Assembly: GCF_000204055.1 (NCBI RefSeq)
Contig: NW_006768773.1
Coordinates: 62,001-126,000, forward strand
Source of the DNA: Melampsora larici-populina 98AG31
Taxonomy: Eukaryota > Basidiomycota > Pucciniomycetes > Pucciniales > Melampsoraceae
Length of the DNA: 64,000 nucleotides
Direction: 5' to 3'
Shown here: in pieces, positions 1-11,690 of the stretch
Position numbering within the stretch: position 1 is the stretch's first letter
Layout: each line of letters opens with the position of its first letter
Program-made: the position numbers and the translations under genes
The notes under the pieces: generated by a model
The model's database searches: none
What the model was told of the DNA's origin: nothing
The model's input: the letters and a program-made list of their open reading frames with translations, nothing else

Positions 1-516
1 AACACTCAATTTTAAGTGCATCAGAAAGCTGAACTCTTCCTCTCAAACGTTCATAAGATCAAAAACTATGTAGCTAGTATGACAATCATTCTATGGATCT
101 GTATGTACAAATGTATAAAAAATATGATATCTTTTTTAGCAGACCAGCATGCTGTGTGGTCCTATTATGAACTATTTGGAGGACAATTCCAGCTTACCAA
201 TGCGCCTAAAATCGAGCGTTTTGGACCGGAATTGAAAAAGTTATGAGTATTTTCATAAATCAAACGTTTCTCTAAATACTAATGAGCCAAATTTCAGTGC
301 TTGTTACAGGTTGTAATTGGATGATTGTGAAGGTTTATTGTTAGTACACTTATCAATATGGACTTTAAAAATACGGAAAAATATGCAGAGTGAAGTTCTC
401 AACGCAGGGAACAAGATGCATATTTTTATTCATTTTTTGCTCTCCTCCTGGCCTCTTAATATTTTTGTGTATCAATAATTTAATTTTCTGCCCAGAAAAT
501 ATTATCTTTCTTGCAG
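1..516. other. Unassigned AT-rich sequence; possible upstream exons
   Basis: No recognisable gene. The stretch ends at a clear splice acceptor (TTGCAG, 511-516) that opens the DUF6589-type reading frame, so 5' exons of that gene may lie here or beyond the left edge. A 76-codon open frame at 16-246 has no ATG at its start and no family resemblance that I can see. Confidence 0.3.
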
Positions 517-3278
517 TGTAAATTCCTTGGGGTTCTCGCCCAAGGAATTCATGGTCACCTTCCTCTCGGCGGATAATCCCGACCTCAAATCACGAAGGCG
601 CCTGATGAAAGTGGGACTGGGCCGCAAGCAAACTCATTCGATATTCAAGAATCTTGGAAAACTGACTTCCTCGTGCGAGTCGGGGCAAGCGATATGGGAG
701 GAATTAATATTTGAACAGGTCAGTGTGAGTGTCAACCAAGTACAAGGTACTCATAGACTTACCCGCACAATTTACTGTTCCAGGCACGTACCATTGTGAA
801 TGCCCAAGAAGTGCCACGTGGACATTTTCCTGCTGGCGCATATATTAGCTCGAACAGAATCACACCGGATTTTTTCAGTGAGAGCGCCGAAAAGCTTAGA
901 CATGATCAAGTCACCTCGGGCATGAAATTCCTTTACCACCTGATTCATAGCAAGATTACGACCGGGCTCAAACAGAAAGACACCATTCAGTATAACGACA
1001 ACCGCGACAAAACCAAAGATATTGCACCCGCGGCGGATTCGGACTTGACACAGGATCCTCTGGATATTGACGGCGCGCTGGACGAAACCGCGGTTTTGTC
1101 TCTTGAGAACCTGGTGTATGTTGAGATGACTCCTACAGACCATGCTACCCACAAACTGGCCACCGTGAGTTGTCTAATGTATCCACTGCGTTGTATGTGG
1201 CTAAGTATGCTTTCCAGCTCGCTGATAGCTACCCGTGACGGTGTGTTCCATGATCGCGGCGGTGTGCAATTGTCACAGCAATGCAATATCCATGGCTAAC
1301 GGCCTAGTCGCGTTCGCTGGAGGGGTGTCCTGTAGGGTACATGAATGGCTCAATGGTCTGGGTATATTGGCGTCCAGAAACACTACCCTTCGCGCCATGG
1401 AACACCTGCGTAAAATTCAAGAAGTTTGCATGATGGATATATTCAAAATTAACCATAAAATCATGCCGCTGTTATGCTATGACAATATCGACATACATCT
1501 AAGAATCCACAACACCCGAATTGATACTTCTTCGCGTCTTTTCCACGGAACATGGGGGTTCTTTGAAGTGGTTCGGTCGTGTCTTCAGCTCAAGTGTACT
1601 GAGGAGGCTGATGGACTCGCAGCGTATTTGAATGCCATGGCAGCAGCAGATCAGAAAAGTGTGAACATGTCCCTTTTTTTGCCTGGCCCTTCAGAAGCTG
1701 AGCATTGGAGGTCAGTTATCAAGGCCCAACTGGCAAAAGCGCTCAAAGAATACTCAAATCACATACCAGGCGCTCCTGAGCGACATAAAATTGCCTCCTG
1801 TCCCACGCGACCCCCGCCAATCGATCTCATTTCCATGCACAAGCCCAACATTCACTTCCTACAAATGTTGAACGCCCCCAACTTGTCAGCTGAGGGCGTC
1901 ACTCGGGTTCTGGAACAGATCAAGTCTCAGATCGGTGTTGATGAAGCTGCTTACGCTGAGAGACTTTTGGTGGCCGGGTGTGACGTCGGCTCAAACTTGC
2001 TCCTGGAGAGCTTGCGCGTGAAGCGCTTCCCGCCAATCAATTCGATTGAAGGCTTTGAATGGGTGCTTTTGGTGTTTGGTGGGGCTCATACCACCTGGAA
2101 TTTCGCAAAGGCCTTATGGGGACATCACTGGGGAAACATGGACAACAAGGACAATCCGGGAGTTTGGAGATCGTCTTTCGCCTTGGGGGGGGAATACAAG
2201 AAACCGCCGGCGAGTCAGGACTTTAATACGATTATGTGTTGTTTACAGCAGGTCCACAAAGCAAACCTGGTCTTTATTTTGAAGTAAGGACAACACGATC
2301 TTGAGTGCGATCGGCACGGATATACTTTGCTGACTTACTGATCACTTATTAAGACAAGTGATTGAATCCACAGACGGTTTTGACCTGAGTAAATTCAAGG
2401 ACTGTGAATTACTTTTTGAAGAGGTTTGGGTTAGATACTTTGATCAAGCCGCTATCCAAGATGCGAAAGAAAGTAAAAACCACACACATCATAACCTTTT
2501 ATTACGAATGCGAGACTTGGCTACGGTAGTGGCAGCACATGACACGACACGAGGAGGATACATTGGACGACTTATGTCAATGTGGAAGCGTTGGGCTATA
2601 ATGGGGCAACGATTACCCGGCCTGTCTCACTATAGCCGACATATCCCCCGCCTCGTAATGCTTTTGGAACAAGACTTACCTGAGAACCTGGCGCACGCTA
2701 TCAAGCACTCCTTACTGATACCTTCAAATGAGCGACAGGACCATTGGATGCCAATAGATGAGTTCCTTGAGGTTCATATCTATTGGCTTAAACACTTGTA
2801 CAATAACACGGTAAAGGTTTTCTCGTTATATTCGTAGCATATATACAAAGACTTACAGAACACTCTCTTTCTGTCTTGCGTGCTCATCAGGGCCATGGCA
2901 CTGATATCGAAAGGCTCACATATAGGTTGTCCAACAATATACCTCTGGTGAGTATTTGATTTTGTTTGCTTATTTGCTTTCATTGCATAAGTTTGGGGAT
3001 GTTACATTCTGGACGGGCCGCTGACAAGGGAGAATTTCGTGATGTTTCAGCTACGCAAGCTCATGCAACTGCTGAAAGCGATGTCGGGCCACAAACTCGT
3101 TTACCAGCCGAATCTCAATGCCATCACCGATCCTTCTTTAGCCAGTTTCCTCAAATATGCTGAAGAGAACTTGGCCAAAGATAACTCCGCAAGACCACCG
3201 GCTTTGGTAACAAACTGTTGGCGCGCTGGTAATTTGAATATGATCAGGATGATCACAGCAGACAAAGACGCGGGTTGA
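517..3278 (+). CDS. DUF6589-type protein, multi-exon, 5' end not found
   Basis: Family of unknown function common in basidiomycetes; I recognise it from pattern, not from a search. Exons visible are 517-718, 784-1164, 1229-2283, 2354-2810, a short one ending near 2949, and about 2996-3278; the introns have GT/AG borders and are mostly 60-75 nt. Diagnostic stretches are the block around residues CSMIAAVCN followed by GLVAFAGGV, the LLCYDNIDIHLRIHN segment and SSRLFHGTWGF, in the order expected for DUF6589. The first visible exon begins at a splice acceptor with no ATG, so the N terminus is missing or upstream. Joining at the 2811 donor needs a frame that the simplest acceptor does not give, so one small exon or a frameshift may be hidden there. 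Otherwise no stop interrupts the long exons, unlike the neighbouring helicase. It converges with that helicase, with about 260 bp between them. Confidence 0.65.
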
Positions 3279-3541
3279 TCGTCCTGATTCCGTTGGGGTG
3301 CAGCGGATGTGTTATTGTCTTGGGAAAGTGAAGACGTAAATGAAGATATGGAAGGTTGATAGACAGTCATTTGCCAAAATCAGCCTGTTTGAGCGCATCT
3401 AAATCGGCATGGGAATCCCTTTAAGAGGCCTTGACTTACATCCAGGCGTGTGTGTTTGCTGGCCTCATTGAGTAGCCCTGGCTCATCCACTGCACGTTTC
3501 GAGCGTGGCCAGGCCGCTTTTGCAGCATCTTGATCCTGCTT

Positions 3542-6200
3542 TTAGCGCGATCGTCTCTCGTGTTCAGCGGCCTTCTGTAATGCAGCATTGCTTTTGACTT
3601 TCTCATGTGCCACCTTGGCTGCGTCCCGCGAGACAATCAGCGCTTCCCGCTCTAAATTCGCCTTTTCTTTCGCGAGTTGGTTACCCTCGACGGATTGAGG
3701 AGTTTTGAGAGATACCACAGGGCGAGATCCTTTGCGCCGACGTTCGGCAGCTTCGGCGATCGCGCGATTAGATCCGGGTCCGTCTTTCCACCGCAGAAAG
3801 GTGTCAAACATGCAGGCAAACTGGCCAGGCAAGGTTTCACTACCAAGAACCACCCCTAGATCACTGGGCACTTGGAGTATATCGATGTTTTTTACCACAT
3901 CCCACAACATTTCGCGACCAAGATAGTCTTCAGGGCTTAAATCACATCCGCGAGGAAACTTGCTGAAAAAATAGCTATTGAAAGTGCGCTCTATGCGTGA
4001 AACAAGCGCTTCTAAATGCGGTTCGAGCAATATGGGGTCATCTCGTACACATCAGAGGCTGACTGGTCGAACGTTGGCGGGATGGGAAGGTGGGGCCTTG
4101 GGCAGGTCTTGTACCAGGTTTGTGAGGTCAGATACCCCCATGGTGAAGCTACTATCTATGTTGTTTTTTGTCAGCGCAGCCTGGCAGAGCCAGAGGGCCT
4201 CGGCTTCCTCGGGGAGGCAATTCGAGCAGTCACACACAGCCATCCCCGCACTTCTCTGCCTCGCAGCCTCAGCTTTCACTGTTAGATCTTCCACACAAAG
4301 TGGTATATAACCGTGGCTAAAGAATTATGTCAGCTAGGGGTTGCGAGATGCCTCTGTGTGAATTGTGCCCACTGACCTCAGATCCACCCCAAGTGCAACC
4401 TGTAGGCATACAGGAGTGATTGCCAAGGCGTCCATCCTGTCGTCATCCGTCATGACTGTAGGAGTGGCAAAGTGCGCAATCTCATTCTTGCCATTCGTAC
4501 GTTTGTGCTCAACCAATAGGATTCCGAGGCCACGTCGGCCATCTCGACCACAACAACTGGACATTTGAATGAAATGACACGGATCTTGACGCCCTACCAC
4601 AACCACACGACGGACCCTGTGCCAATTTTGGCCTAACCCAAGGGCCAGCGTGCAGCAAAGGACTGCGAGGGTGCCGGCTATGTAGGAAGCAACCGCGTCA
4701 AGCTTGGCTTGGGGTCCTGTAGTGGCGTAGTACCGCCGAGCAAAACCTGAACGTCCGTTTGCCGCTTCTTTCGGTTGACCTCGTGATGCACATATTATTT
4801 GCAAAAACTCCAATGTTGCGTTTTGTGTACCGGAGTATAGGAGTGTTGGGGGAATTGCTTTGTTTGGTACCGTGGTGTGATGAGTAAACAGACCGTGGAG
4901 TGACGCTTTGAGCGGGCGCTTGAAAGTCCTGCAAAGTAGTCGAATTTCAGGTCTTACGAGCTCGGCACGGTGGAATCGAACATCACTGGATTCTAGTTTG
5001 AGGTTGGCTGTGATCGCGTTGATCGCTTGAGGGGTGCACGTAGCTGACATTAAAAGCAAAGGCACTTTGCTCAAAGATAAAAAGCGCCGAGTGAGGTCTC
5101 CATATGACGGCCGGAACACGCCGCCATCCTGGACTCAAACATGACTGGCCATCCTTTTTGCTTCGCCGCTGGCCACAAGGCCCCATTCATAGACCATGTG
5201 GGCCTCATCTACCACCACGAGCACGAGTCTAGCCTGGAATCTGGGATCACGCCACATTCGATCGAAAGTCGAATTTGTCAATGCCACTTCCGGACTCTGA
5301 TCAGTCAGAAACGTGAAAGACTTTGGTCAGAATGGCAGGCAAAAGGGATTATAAAGTAAATCCCATATACCACATAGACAAAGGGGTAATTCCCTTGCAA
5401 AATCGCGTCACATGCGCCTGGGGTGCAGTTGGTTGCAGTAAGATTAATCGCTGCCAGGTCGATTTGGGCTTTCTCAGAGACCTGACCCATGACACATTGG
5501 GTCAGCGAGCCGTGGCGCTGTGTCTAGGACAGTTGTTTATGGCCTTACCTGATCATCGCCCAAGGAGTCCAACGGGTTGATACAGAGGATGATAGGTGCA
5601 TAGTCTTCGTTATGAGCGTCGTAAAACATCTCGGGGACTCTGCTCTGCCCAAATCCGGTCCCGGCAAGCAAAAGTGCCGTGCGTACATTGAGCACATCCA
5701 CGAATGAGTCAACCTGCTGTTGCCTCGCGGCATAGCTGTGTTTCGCCTCGAAATGAATTTGTCCTGCAGCGGCTTGGGTGAGTTTGGATCCGTTTTGATA
5801 CACAGGTTTTAACGTTGGCCGTGCGGTCAATGATTTGACCCTCTGAGTTTCGCGAGCCTGGCTCAGCTCAGCCTTGTTGGCGGCTGATTGGCTCCTTTGG
5901 AGCATCGATAGTTATGAGAGCTTGACAGTCTCGCAGGAAGTTAGATGTGGTTATATCGCAGGTAGGTGGTTGTGGTAATATCACGCACTTGGTGATATAA
6001 TGCCCGTCGTCATCCAAACTACAGTTTGGATGAAACTGATTGACGGTTTTGTCACACATAGCTGTGGGATTTGTCCCAATTTCCTTGTTTGGAATGCCGC
6101 AGTCGTCTACGGCCCCGGCTTTTGCCCCAAAAGCCTTTTCTGCAATATTATTTCGAGTCTTTGAGCATTTGAGCAGCCAAAAGCGCAGGCTCATTGCCAT
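3542..6200 (-). CDS. RecQ-like DEAH helicase, apparently decayed
   Basis: Superfamily 2 DNA helicase of RecQ type, read right to left in about seven pieces. Visible motifs: a Walker A-like GTGFGQSR near 5,620; a motif Ia-like block at about 5,390-5,480 containing QIDLAAINLTAT; a DEAH box (VVVDEAHMVYEWG) near 5,190-5,230; motif III LLLMSATCTPQ near 5,040; and a motif V/VI region TLALGLGQNW with CCGRDGRRGLGIL near 4,530-4,640. A cysteine-rich CDCSNC segment near 4,235 may be the RecQ zinc-binding part, followed by a charged coiled-coil-like tail to 3,542. The Walker A lysine is replaced by glutamine, and motif VI reads SCCGR where GRCGR is usual, so ATPase activity is doubtful. Exon joins are approximate, some frames are interrupted, and the start is uncertain. 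This could be a pseudogene rather than a working gene. Confidence 0.6.
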
Positions 6201-6424
6201 AAGGACTGCGCTTCTTTTTCATATATACCTCAACCACCTTTTGCATGAAGGTTTGGCGAGCAAGCGAGATCAGGCTATTTGGGAAAATACCCTGACCGAT
6301 CTCACGCTGAAATTCCTCAATTGGGCGTAAGTCTCTCCCTGGAGTTGGTGGTTAGGTCCAGGGTGGGACTTAGTTAAGTTTGATGATTTGATGGTCAGTT
6401 CAGGGAAGCCAAGTCTAGATAATA

Positions 6425-6691
6425 TCAAGTGGGTTGTATATGGCTCAAAACGCAAAACGCAAAATATGATAGATGACTCAACAGTGTATCAACCGAATTA
6501 CTAATGAGGTCTGTCACAAAACAAAGGATCCAGAATGGCATAATTCCGCACAATATGAAAATCAAAGGTTCGAATGCATATTGTGTTTCATCGTTGGCGC
6601 CTTGTCGCCGACCAATCACCACCATATATCCAATCAAGCCAAGTGTCAAGCTGATGGTTAAGGACACCAGATTTAGGATCAATTTGACCAT
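6425..6691 (-). CDS. Small hydrophobic protein, 88 aa, unrecognised
   Basis: Begins with ATG at 6691. There are two strongly hydrophobic segments: residues about 5-26 (LVSLTISLTLGLIGYMVVIG) and about 44-62 (around FILCGIMPFWILCFVTDLI), consistent with a two-span membrane protein. It lies directly upstream of the helicase, on the same strand. I do not recognise a family, and a frame of this length could arise by chance in AT-rich sequence. Confidence 0.25.
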   Translation of the reverse strand: MVKLILNLVSLTISLTLGLIGYMVVIGRRQGANDETQYAFEPLIFILCGIMPFWILCFVTDLISNSVDTLLSHLSYFAFCVLSHIQPT

Positions 6692-7339
6692 TAGATCTTG
6701 ATAGGCAAATGATGTATGTCAAGCAGGCAATTTCCAACATTTAGCTAACTGTTTCAAGAATGATGTATTACAAGGTGAGAGGAGAAACATACTATGAGCT
6801 AATCCAATTTGGCCATTGCGACTTATCAAGTGTGATGCTCTGGGATGTAGCTGAGATTCTCAATCGGAAAATCCTCACGGCACGATTATAGCAATTCCTC
6901 TTTTATGAAAAGACGGTTTTATCTCGGATCGGAGATGTAAACAAAAAGAGAAGGGAAGATAATAATTATTCTGATGAAGAGAAAAGCATCATAATCTAGA
7001 CAACCATAAGACATATATATGAAAACAAATACAAAATAAGGCACATAATTTTTAGGTCTGAGAGTTGTTCCTTGATTATGTAATTCTCTGTAACGCATCT
7101 TCTATACTGCTAACAGCATATCCTACTAATACGTAATAGTCCTAGCAGTTCATGACAAATTATGACTTGTCATATACCATAGCAAAAAAATACCACCACG
7201 CTTTCACATACCCAAGTCTTGAGTGGCTTGTTTAGGCTCACAGGGGTCAGCGTGGAAGGTTAAAAAACTTCTCATGAAATAAGAGCACCAGCAACTGCAT
7301 TATAAGCAGAGTCCACTCTTTGTCATGCCCGTGTGGGGG
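6692..7339. other. AT-rich intergenic sequence left of the first gypsy element
   Basis: No gene seen. The first gypsy pol reading frame ends at 7340, so a 3' LTR of that element would be expected here, but I could not define LTR borders because the matching 5' LTR is missing. Confidence 0.3.
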
Positions 7340-10300
7340 CTAGACATCATTGGCAGGTCCTGATCCCAAAGAAGGCGACATCCAATGGAAGCGTTCCAGA
7401 TAATGATCCAAGTCGAAGGGAATCCTGGACAGGGGTAGCCATAGCGCGTCCAAGTGCAATGCATTCTCCATCTTCACCAAATATTTGTGCATGCCAACGT
7501 TGGTCAACCGGTAATCCAAGATAGTCCTCACACGCTCGTGATTGCCTACTAACAGATCCGTCATCCCCAAAGGCCTGGGAACGACTGAACTTCCTGAAGA
7601 TCCTACAAACGGCAGTAATAAGGAAACATTGAATACAGGATGCAAACGCTGCAATGAAGGAGGCAATTGTAACTCAGCTGTGTTGTTCCCAATCATCCGA
7701 ACCACCGGGAACGGACCCAAACGGCATACGTCCGACTTGTTGTTCGGGCGCTTTGTCTTCAAGTTGCGCCTAGAGAGCCAAACAAGGGTCCCTGGCTCGT
7801 AAATCACCAAAACTCAGCGATCCTTGTTGTAAAACCGTTCTTGAGCGTTTTCCGCTTGCGAAATATTCTCCCGCAACAAGTCTTGTACGTCTTGCATGTG
7901 CTGCACAAAACCATCGGCCGCTGGCCTCCCCGAAGAGCCCGTCAAAGAATTGAAACGCGGGTGGTATCCTAGAAGCGCAAAGAAAGGCGTCATCCCCGTG
8001 GAACTCAAAACAGAATTATTGTACAAAAACTCAGCTAAAGCCAGGAGATTCGCCCAGTCACTCTGATCCTCAGAGACAAAATGCCGCAAGTAGTCCTCTA
8101 ACAAGGCGTTGGTGCGTTCCACTTGTCCATCCGTCTGAGGATGGAAAGCCATGGACGGAGCAGGTTTGACACAAAGGAGCCCTAGGACACTCGTCCAGAA
8201 CGAAGAGACCAAAGTCGTACCCCTGTCGGAAACAATAACATCAGGTAAGCCATGAAATCAAAACACTTGATCCACAAAAGCCTTAGCTAATTCGTCCGCC
8301 TTCCATGTCTCTTTGGCTGGAATGAAGTGCGCAGCTTTTGAGAAATGATCCACGACCACCATCACCGAGTCAAAACCTTTCGAAATAGGGAGTTTAACAA
8401 TAAAATCAATGCCGATTGTTGACCAAGGTCGATCTGGAATTGGTAAAGGAATAAGTTGGCCTTGGGGAGAGCGTCGATCCACCTTCACCTGCTGGCAACT
8501 AGCGCAACCTTGAAGGTAGCCCAAAATGTCTGTCCGCATACCAGGCCATCCAAACGACCTTGATAACAACTCGTAGGATTTCAAACCACCCCAATGTCCT
8601 CCGGCCGGTGATACATGTGGCTCTTCAAACAGAGCCTGCCGCATCCTCATAGGTATATATAACCTATTCCTTCACCACCAGATCCCATCCACAAAGCGTA
8701 AGAAGGCTGGATGAACTCCTTTGATCAAATTGTCATCTACATAATGAGCCACAATTTTGGCCGTCAGTTCTTGGTCAACCGGCGTATAGGTAGAAGAATC
8801 AAAACACCCAGGATTGGCAATGTTAACCACATTAATTGGGAGATCTTTTACTTCACGAGAACCGAGTAGAATGACACGTGAACTGTCTGCCTTCCCACAA
8901 ACAAAGTCTGAGTGTCGAGAAGCAGGATCTGCCGGATTCGTTTTTCCTGGAGTATGTAATATTTCAAAATTAAATTCGCCTAAAAACAAAGCCCAACGAG
9001 CTTGGCTTGGTGTCAGCATCTGCAAAGTCATGAAGTATCGGAGGTCAGCGTGATCTGAGAGGACGGAGACTGGTAACACTGTCCCCATTAGCCATGCCCT
9101 CCATTCTTGAAAACAAGCCACTATTGCCCCTAACTCTTGATCGTGAATTTGCCAACGCCTTTCTGCCGGTGTCAATTTCTTTGAAAAATATGCCACTGGA
9201 CGCAGTTCTCCCGATGGTGCCTTCTGTGACAAGATCCCAGAATAAGCGTAGCCAGAAGCGTCGACCTGTAGTACACGCGGTAGGGAAAAATCAAAATGCA
9301 GCAAAAACGGTGCTGATGAAAACAAACGACGTAGCAAATTAAAGGATTCCACGGCTTCTTTCTTCTTTAAACCCGAAACAGCATCTGCTGTCTTCGCCGT
9401 TAAAGTTGTTAAAGGTGCCACTACTTCCAAAAACTGTGCTATAAATCGTCTGTAAAAATTTGAAAAGCCTAAAAAACGCTGTAGATCATTCAGTCCTTCA
9501 GGATATGGCCACTCAGCTATAGTTTTCAACTTTGAAGGATCCATGCTAATGCCTTCTGTCGAAATGACAAAACCTAAGAAAATGACTTCCTTTGTGAAGA
9601 ACTCACACTTCCCTGGTGATGCAGTCAACTTGTGTTCTGATAGCTTGGAAAGTACCTTCCCAATGTGATCTTCGTGTTCATCTGCAGTTTTTGAAAAAAT
9701 CAAAATATCATCAAGATAAACAAAACAAAACACATCCAGATACTCTCGCAATACCAATTGAATGAATCGCTGAAAAACAGCAGGTGCGTTAGCAAGGCCA
9801 AATGGCATGACACTGTATTCAAATAATCCCCAAGGGGTCCGAAATGCTGTTTTCCACTCGTCACCCTCTGCTACTCTTAGTAGATTAAACGCCGCTTTCA
9901 GATCAATTTTAGCAAAAAACTTACAACCCCGCAGCTGATTCAACAACCAGGACATGACGGGAATAGGATAACTGTCTTGTTTTGTTATTTTATTCAGACC
10001 TCGATAATCAACGCGGGGACAATTCTTTTTTCCTGGTACTTTGACGAAAAAGATTGGGGCAGCTGCGGAAGATTTTGAAGGTTGAACAAACCCTTTACTT
10101 AATTGTTCATTCAAGTAGTTTTTCAATTCAGACTGCTCATCAGGGGACAAATTGTATAACCCTCCAAATGGAGGTTCACAACCAGGCTTGATTTCAATTG
10201 CAATATCAAACGGTCTGTGGGGGGGCAAAACAGATTCCTGTGGACAAAAAACATGTAAGTATTTCACACAACTCGCGGGTAGATTAGAAAGAAAAGACTT

Positions 10301-10726
10301 GTCAAGAGAGGTTTTGAGAGGTGCTTCAGGATTATCGATGGGTGGAGAAATGTTTGAAATTGAAGTGCGAGTGGAGGTAACGAGAGGAGAGACAGTAGTA
10401 TTCTTTGACTTACAAGAAACTACTGATACATCCACACAGTCATCCTCTACTATGACTGTTGATATCATACAACCACCGATTTCCAACCATCTACCTGACT
10501 TATTCATCATCAAAGCTACTTCATATTCTTCCATCCACGGTAAACCTAAGATCATATCATGTCCTCCACTCAGCTTCGTAACTCCTAACGTAGGCTTCAA
10601 TTCCTTCTTCTCTCCTTCAACATCCAACATACTCAAACATCCCTTCCATTCTTTTGTTACTGAAACACCAGAGACTCCATTGAAACCAAATAATTTCTGC
10701 GCAACATCCTTTGTCTTCAACTCTAT
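7340..10726 (-). mobile_element. Gypsy element 1 (chromovirus-like) pol, 5'-truncated
   Basis: A Ty3/gypsy polyprotein in one continuous frame from about 10,726 down to 7,340. Order: the end of a retropepsin (DMILGLPWM near 10,540), reverse transcriptase (YLDD near 9,715), RNase H, integrase with the zinc-binding H-H-C-C block at about 8,470-8,620, the catalytic core (GIDFIVKLP near 8,410, second aspartate in VSDRG near 8,225), a GPY/F-like module, and a degenerate chromodomain-like tail near 7,380-7,560. Three in-frame TGA codons (8672-8674, 8258-8260, 7814-7816) break it. The gag and most of the protease are missing because the frame runs into the inverted-repeat nest at 10,727, where a stop appears at once. 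No LTRs could be paired. It is a dead copy. Confidence 0.85.
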
Positions 10727-10869
10727 TCACAGCCCCCAACTACTGGTCACTGGCAGACCAGTACATCCGATGTCTCCAAAATGTTTTCAACAAAACTTCA
10801 ATTTGTTTTCAGCATAACATCCATCTGCTATCAAGATGTTTTGGTTCAGTTACCAGCAAAATATTTCAT

Positions 10870-11686
10870 ACCACCAAAATTGAGATGATGTCATACAGCA
10901 TCATAAACCTGTACAAACCTGCTCCTGTATTTCCCCACCAAGAATATATAGTTTATTAACCTTTGTGACATAAATTGACTGAGTTATTGAGGTTTGAAAA
11001 AAAAATCACGGACTAAAAATACTATTTTTGTACTATACCTAAGAATTGATTCTGGAATATCTTCCAGTTTCATCAATATACATACACAAAAAAATTGATA
11101 TTCCTTTTGAAAACATGTTTCTCCACCTTTTTGTCACCTCAAGCCTTCCTGTGTGGGCAGTATTTCTATATGTAATTGTGGTGTGTACACAAGCAGTCAA
11201 CAATTTGATTGATTCTTTGTTTCTAGGCAGTATATGGCAAAGTTTATGGCAGAAATTTTTGTCAAATAACATCTACATGTATATCAATCAAATTCAGAAT
11301 GCTTTTCCCAATCTGTTCCCTCAAAATTTTTATTGGGGCAAAGTACTTCAGAAAATCAAACTTGCAGACACATTCAGGAATTACATGTAGAGATACTGCC
11401 CATACAGGAAGGCTTTAGGTGACAAAAATGTGGAGAAACATGTTTTCAAAAGGAATATCAATTTTTTTGTGTATGTATATTGATGAAACTGGAAGATATT
11501 CCAGAATCAATTCTTAGGTATAGTACAAAAATAGTATTTTTAGTCCGTGATTTTTTTTTCAAACCTCAATAACTCAGTCAATTTATGTCACAAAGGTTAA
11601 TAAACTATATATTCTTGGTGGGGAAATACAGGAGCAGGTTTGTACAGGTTTATGATGCTGTATGACATCATCTCAATTTTGGTGGT
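10870..11686. mobile_element. Foldback element with ~300-bp near-identical arms
   Basis: The arms are 10,870-11,170 and 11,387-11,686, inverted and almost identical by eye. The outer tips are ACCACCAAAATTGAGATGAT and its complement, and the inner limit is GGGCAGTATTTCTA against TAGAGATACTGCCC. The loop of about 216 bp holds no recognisable gene. No convincing target duplication was found. The near identity suggests recent movement or arm-to-arm gene conversion. Confidence 0.8.
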
Positions 11687-11690
11687 CTCC

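Noticed and set aside
6692..7339. 3' LTR of gypsy element 1
   Set aside because: No paired LTR exists because the 5' part is lost, and no TG...CA block with a duplication could be fixed.
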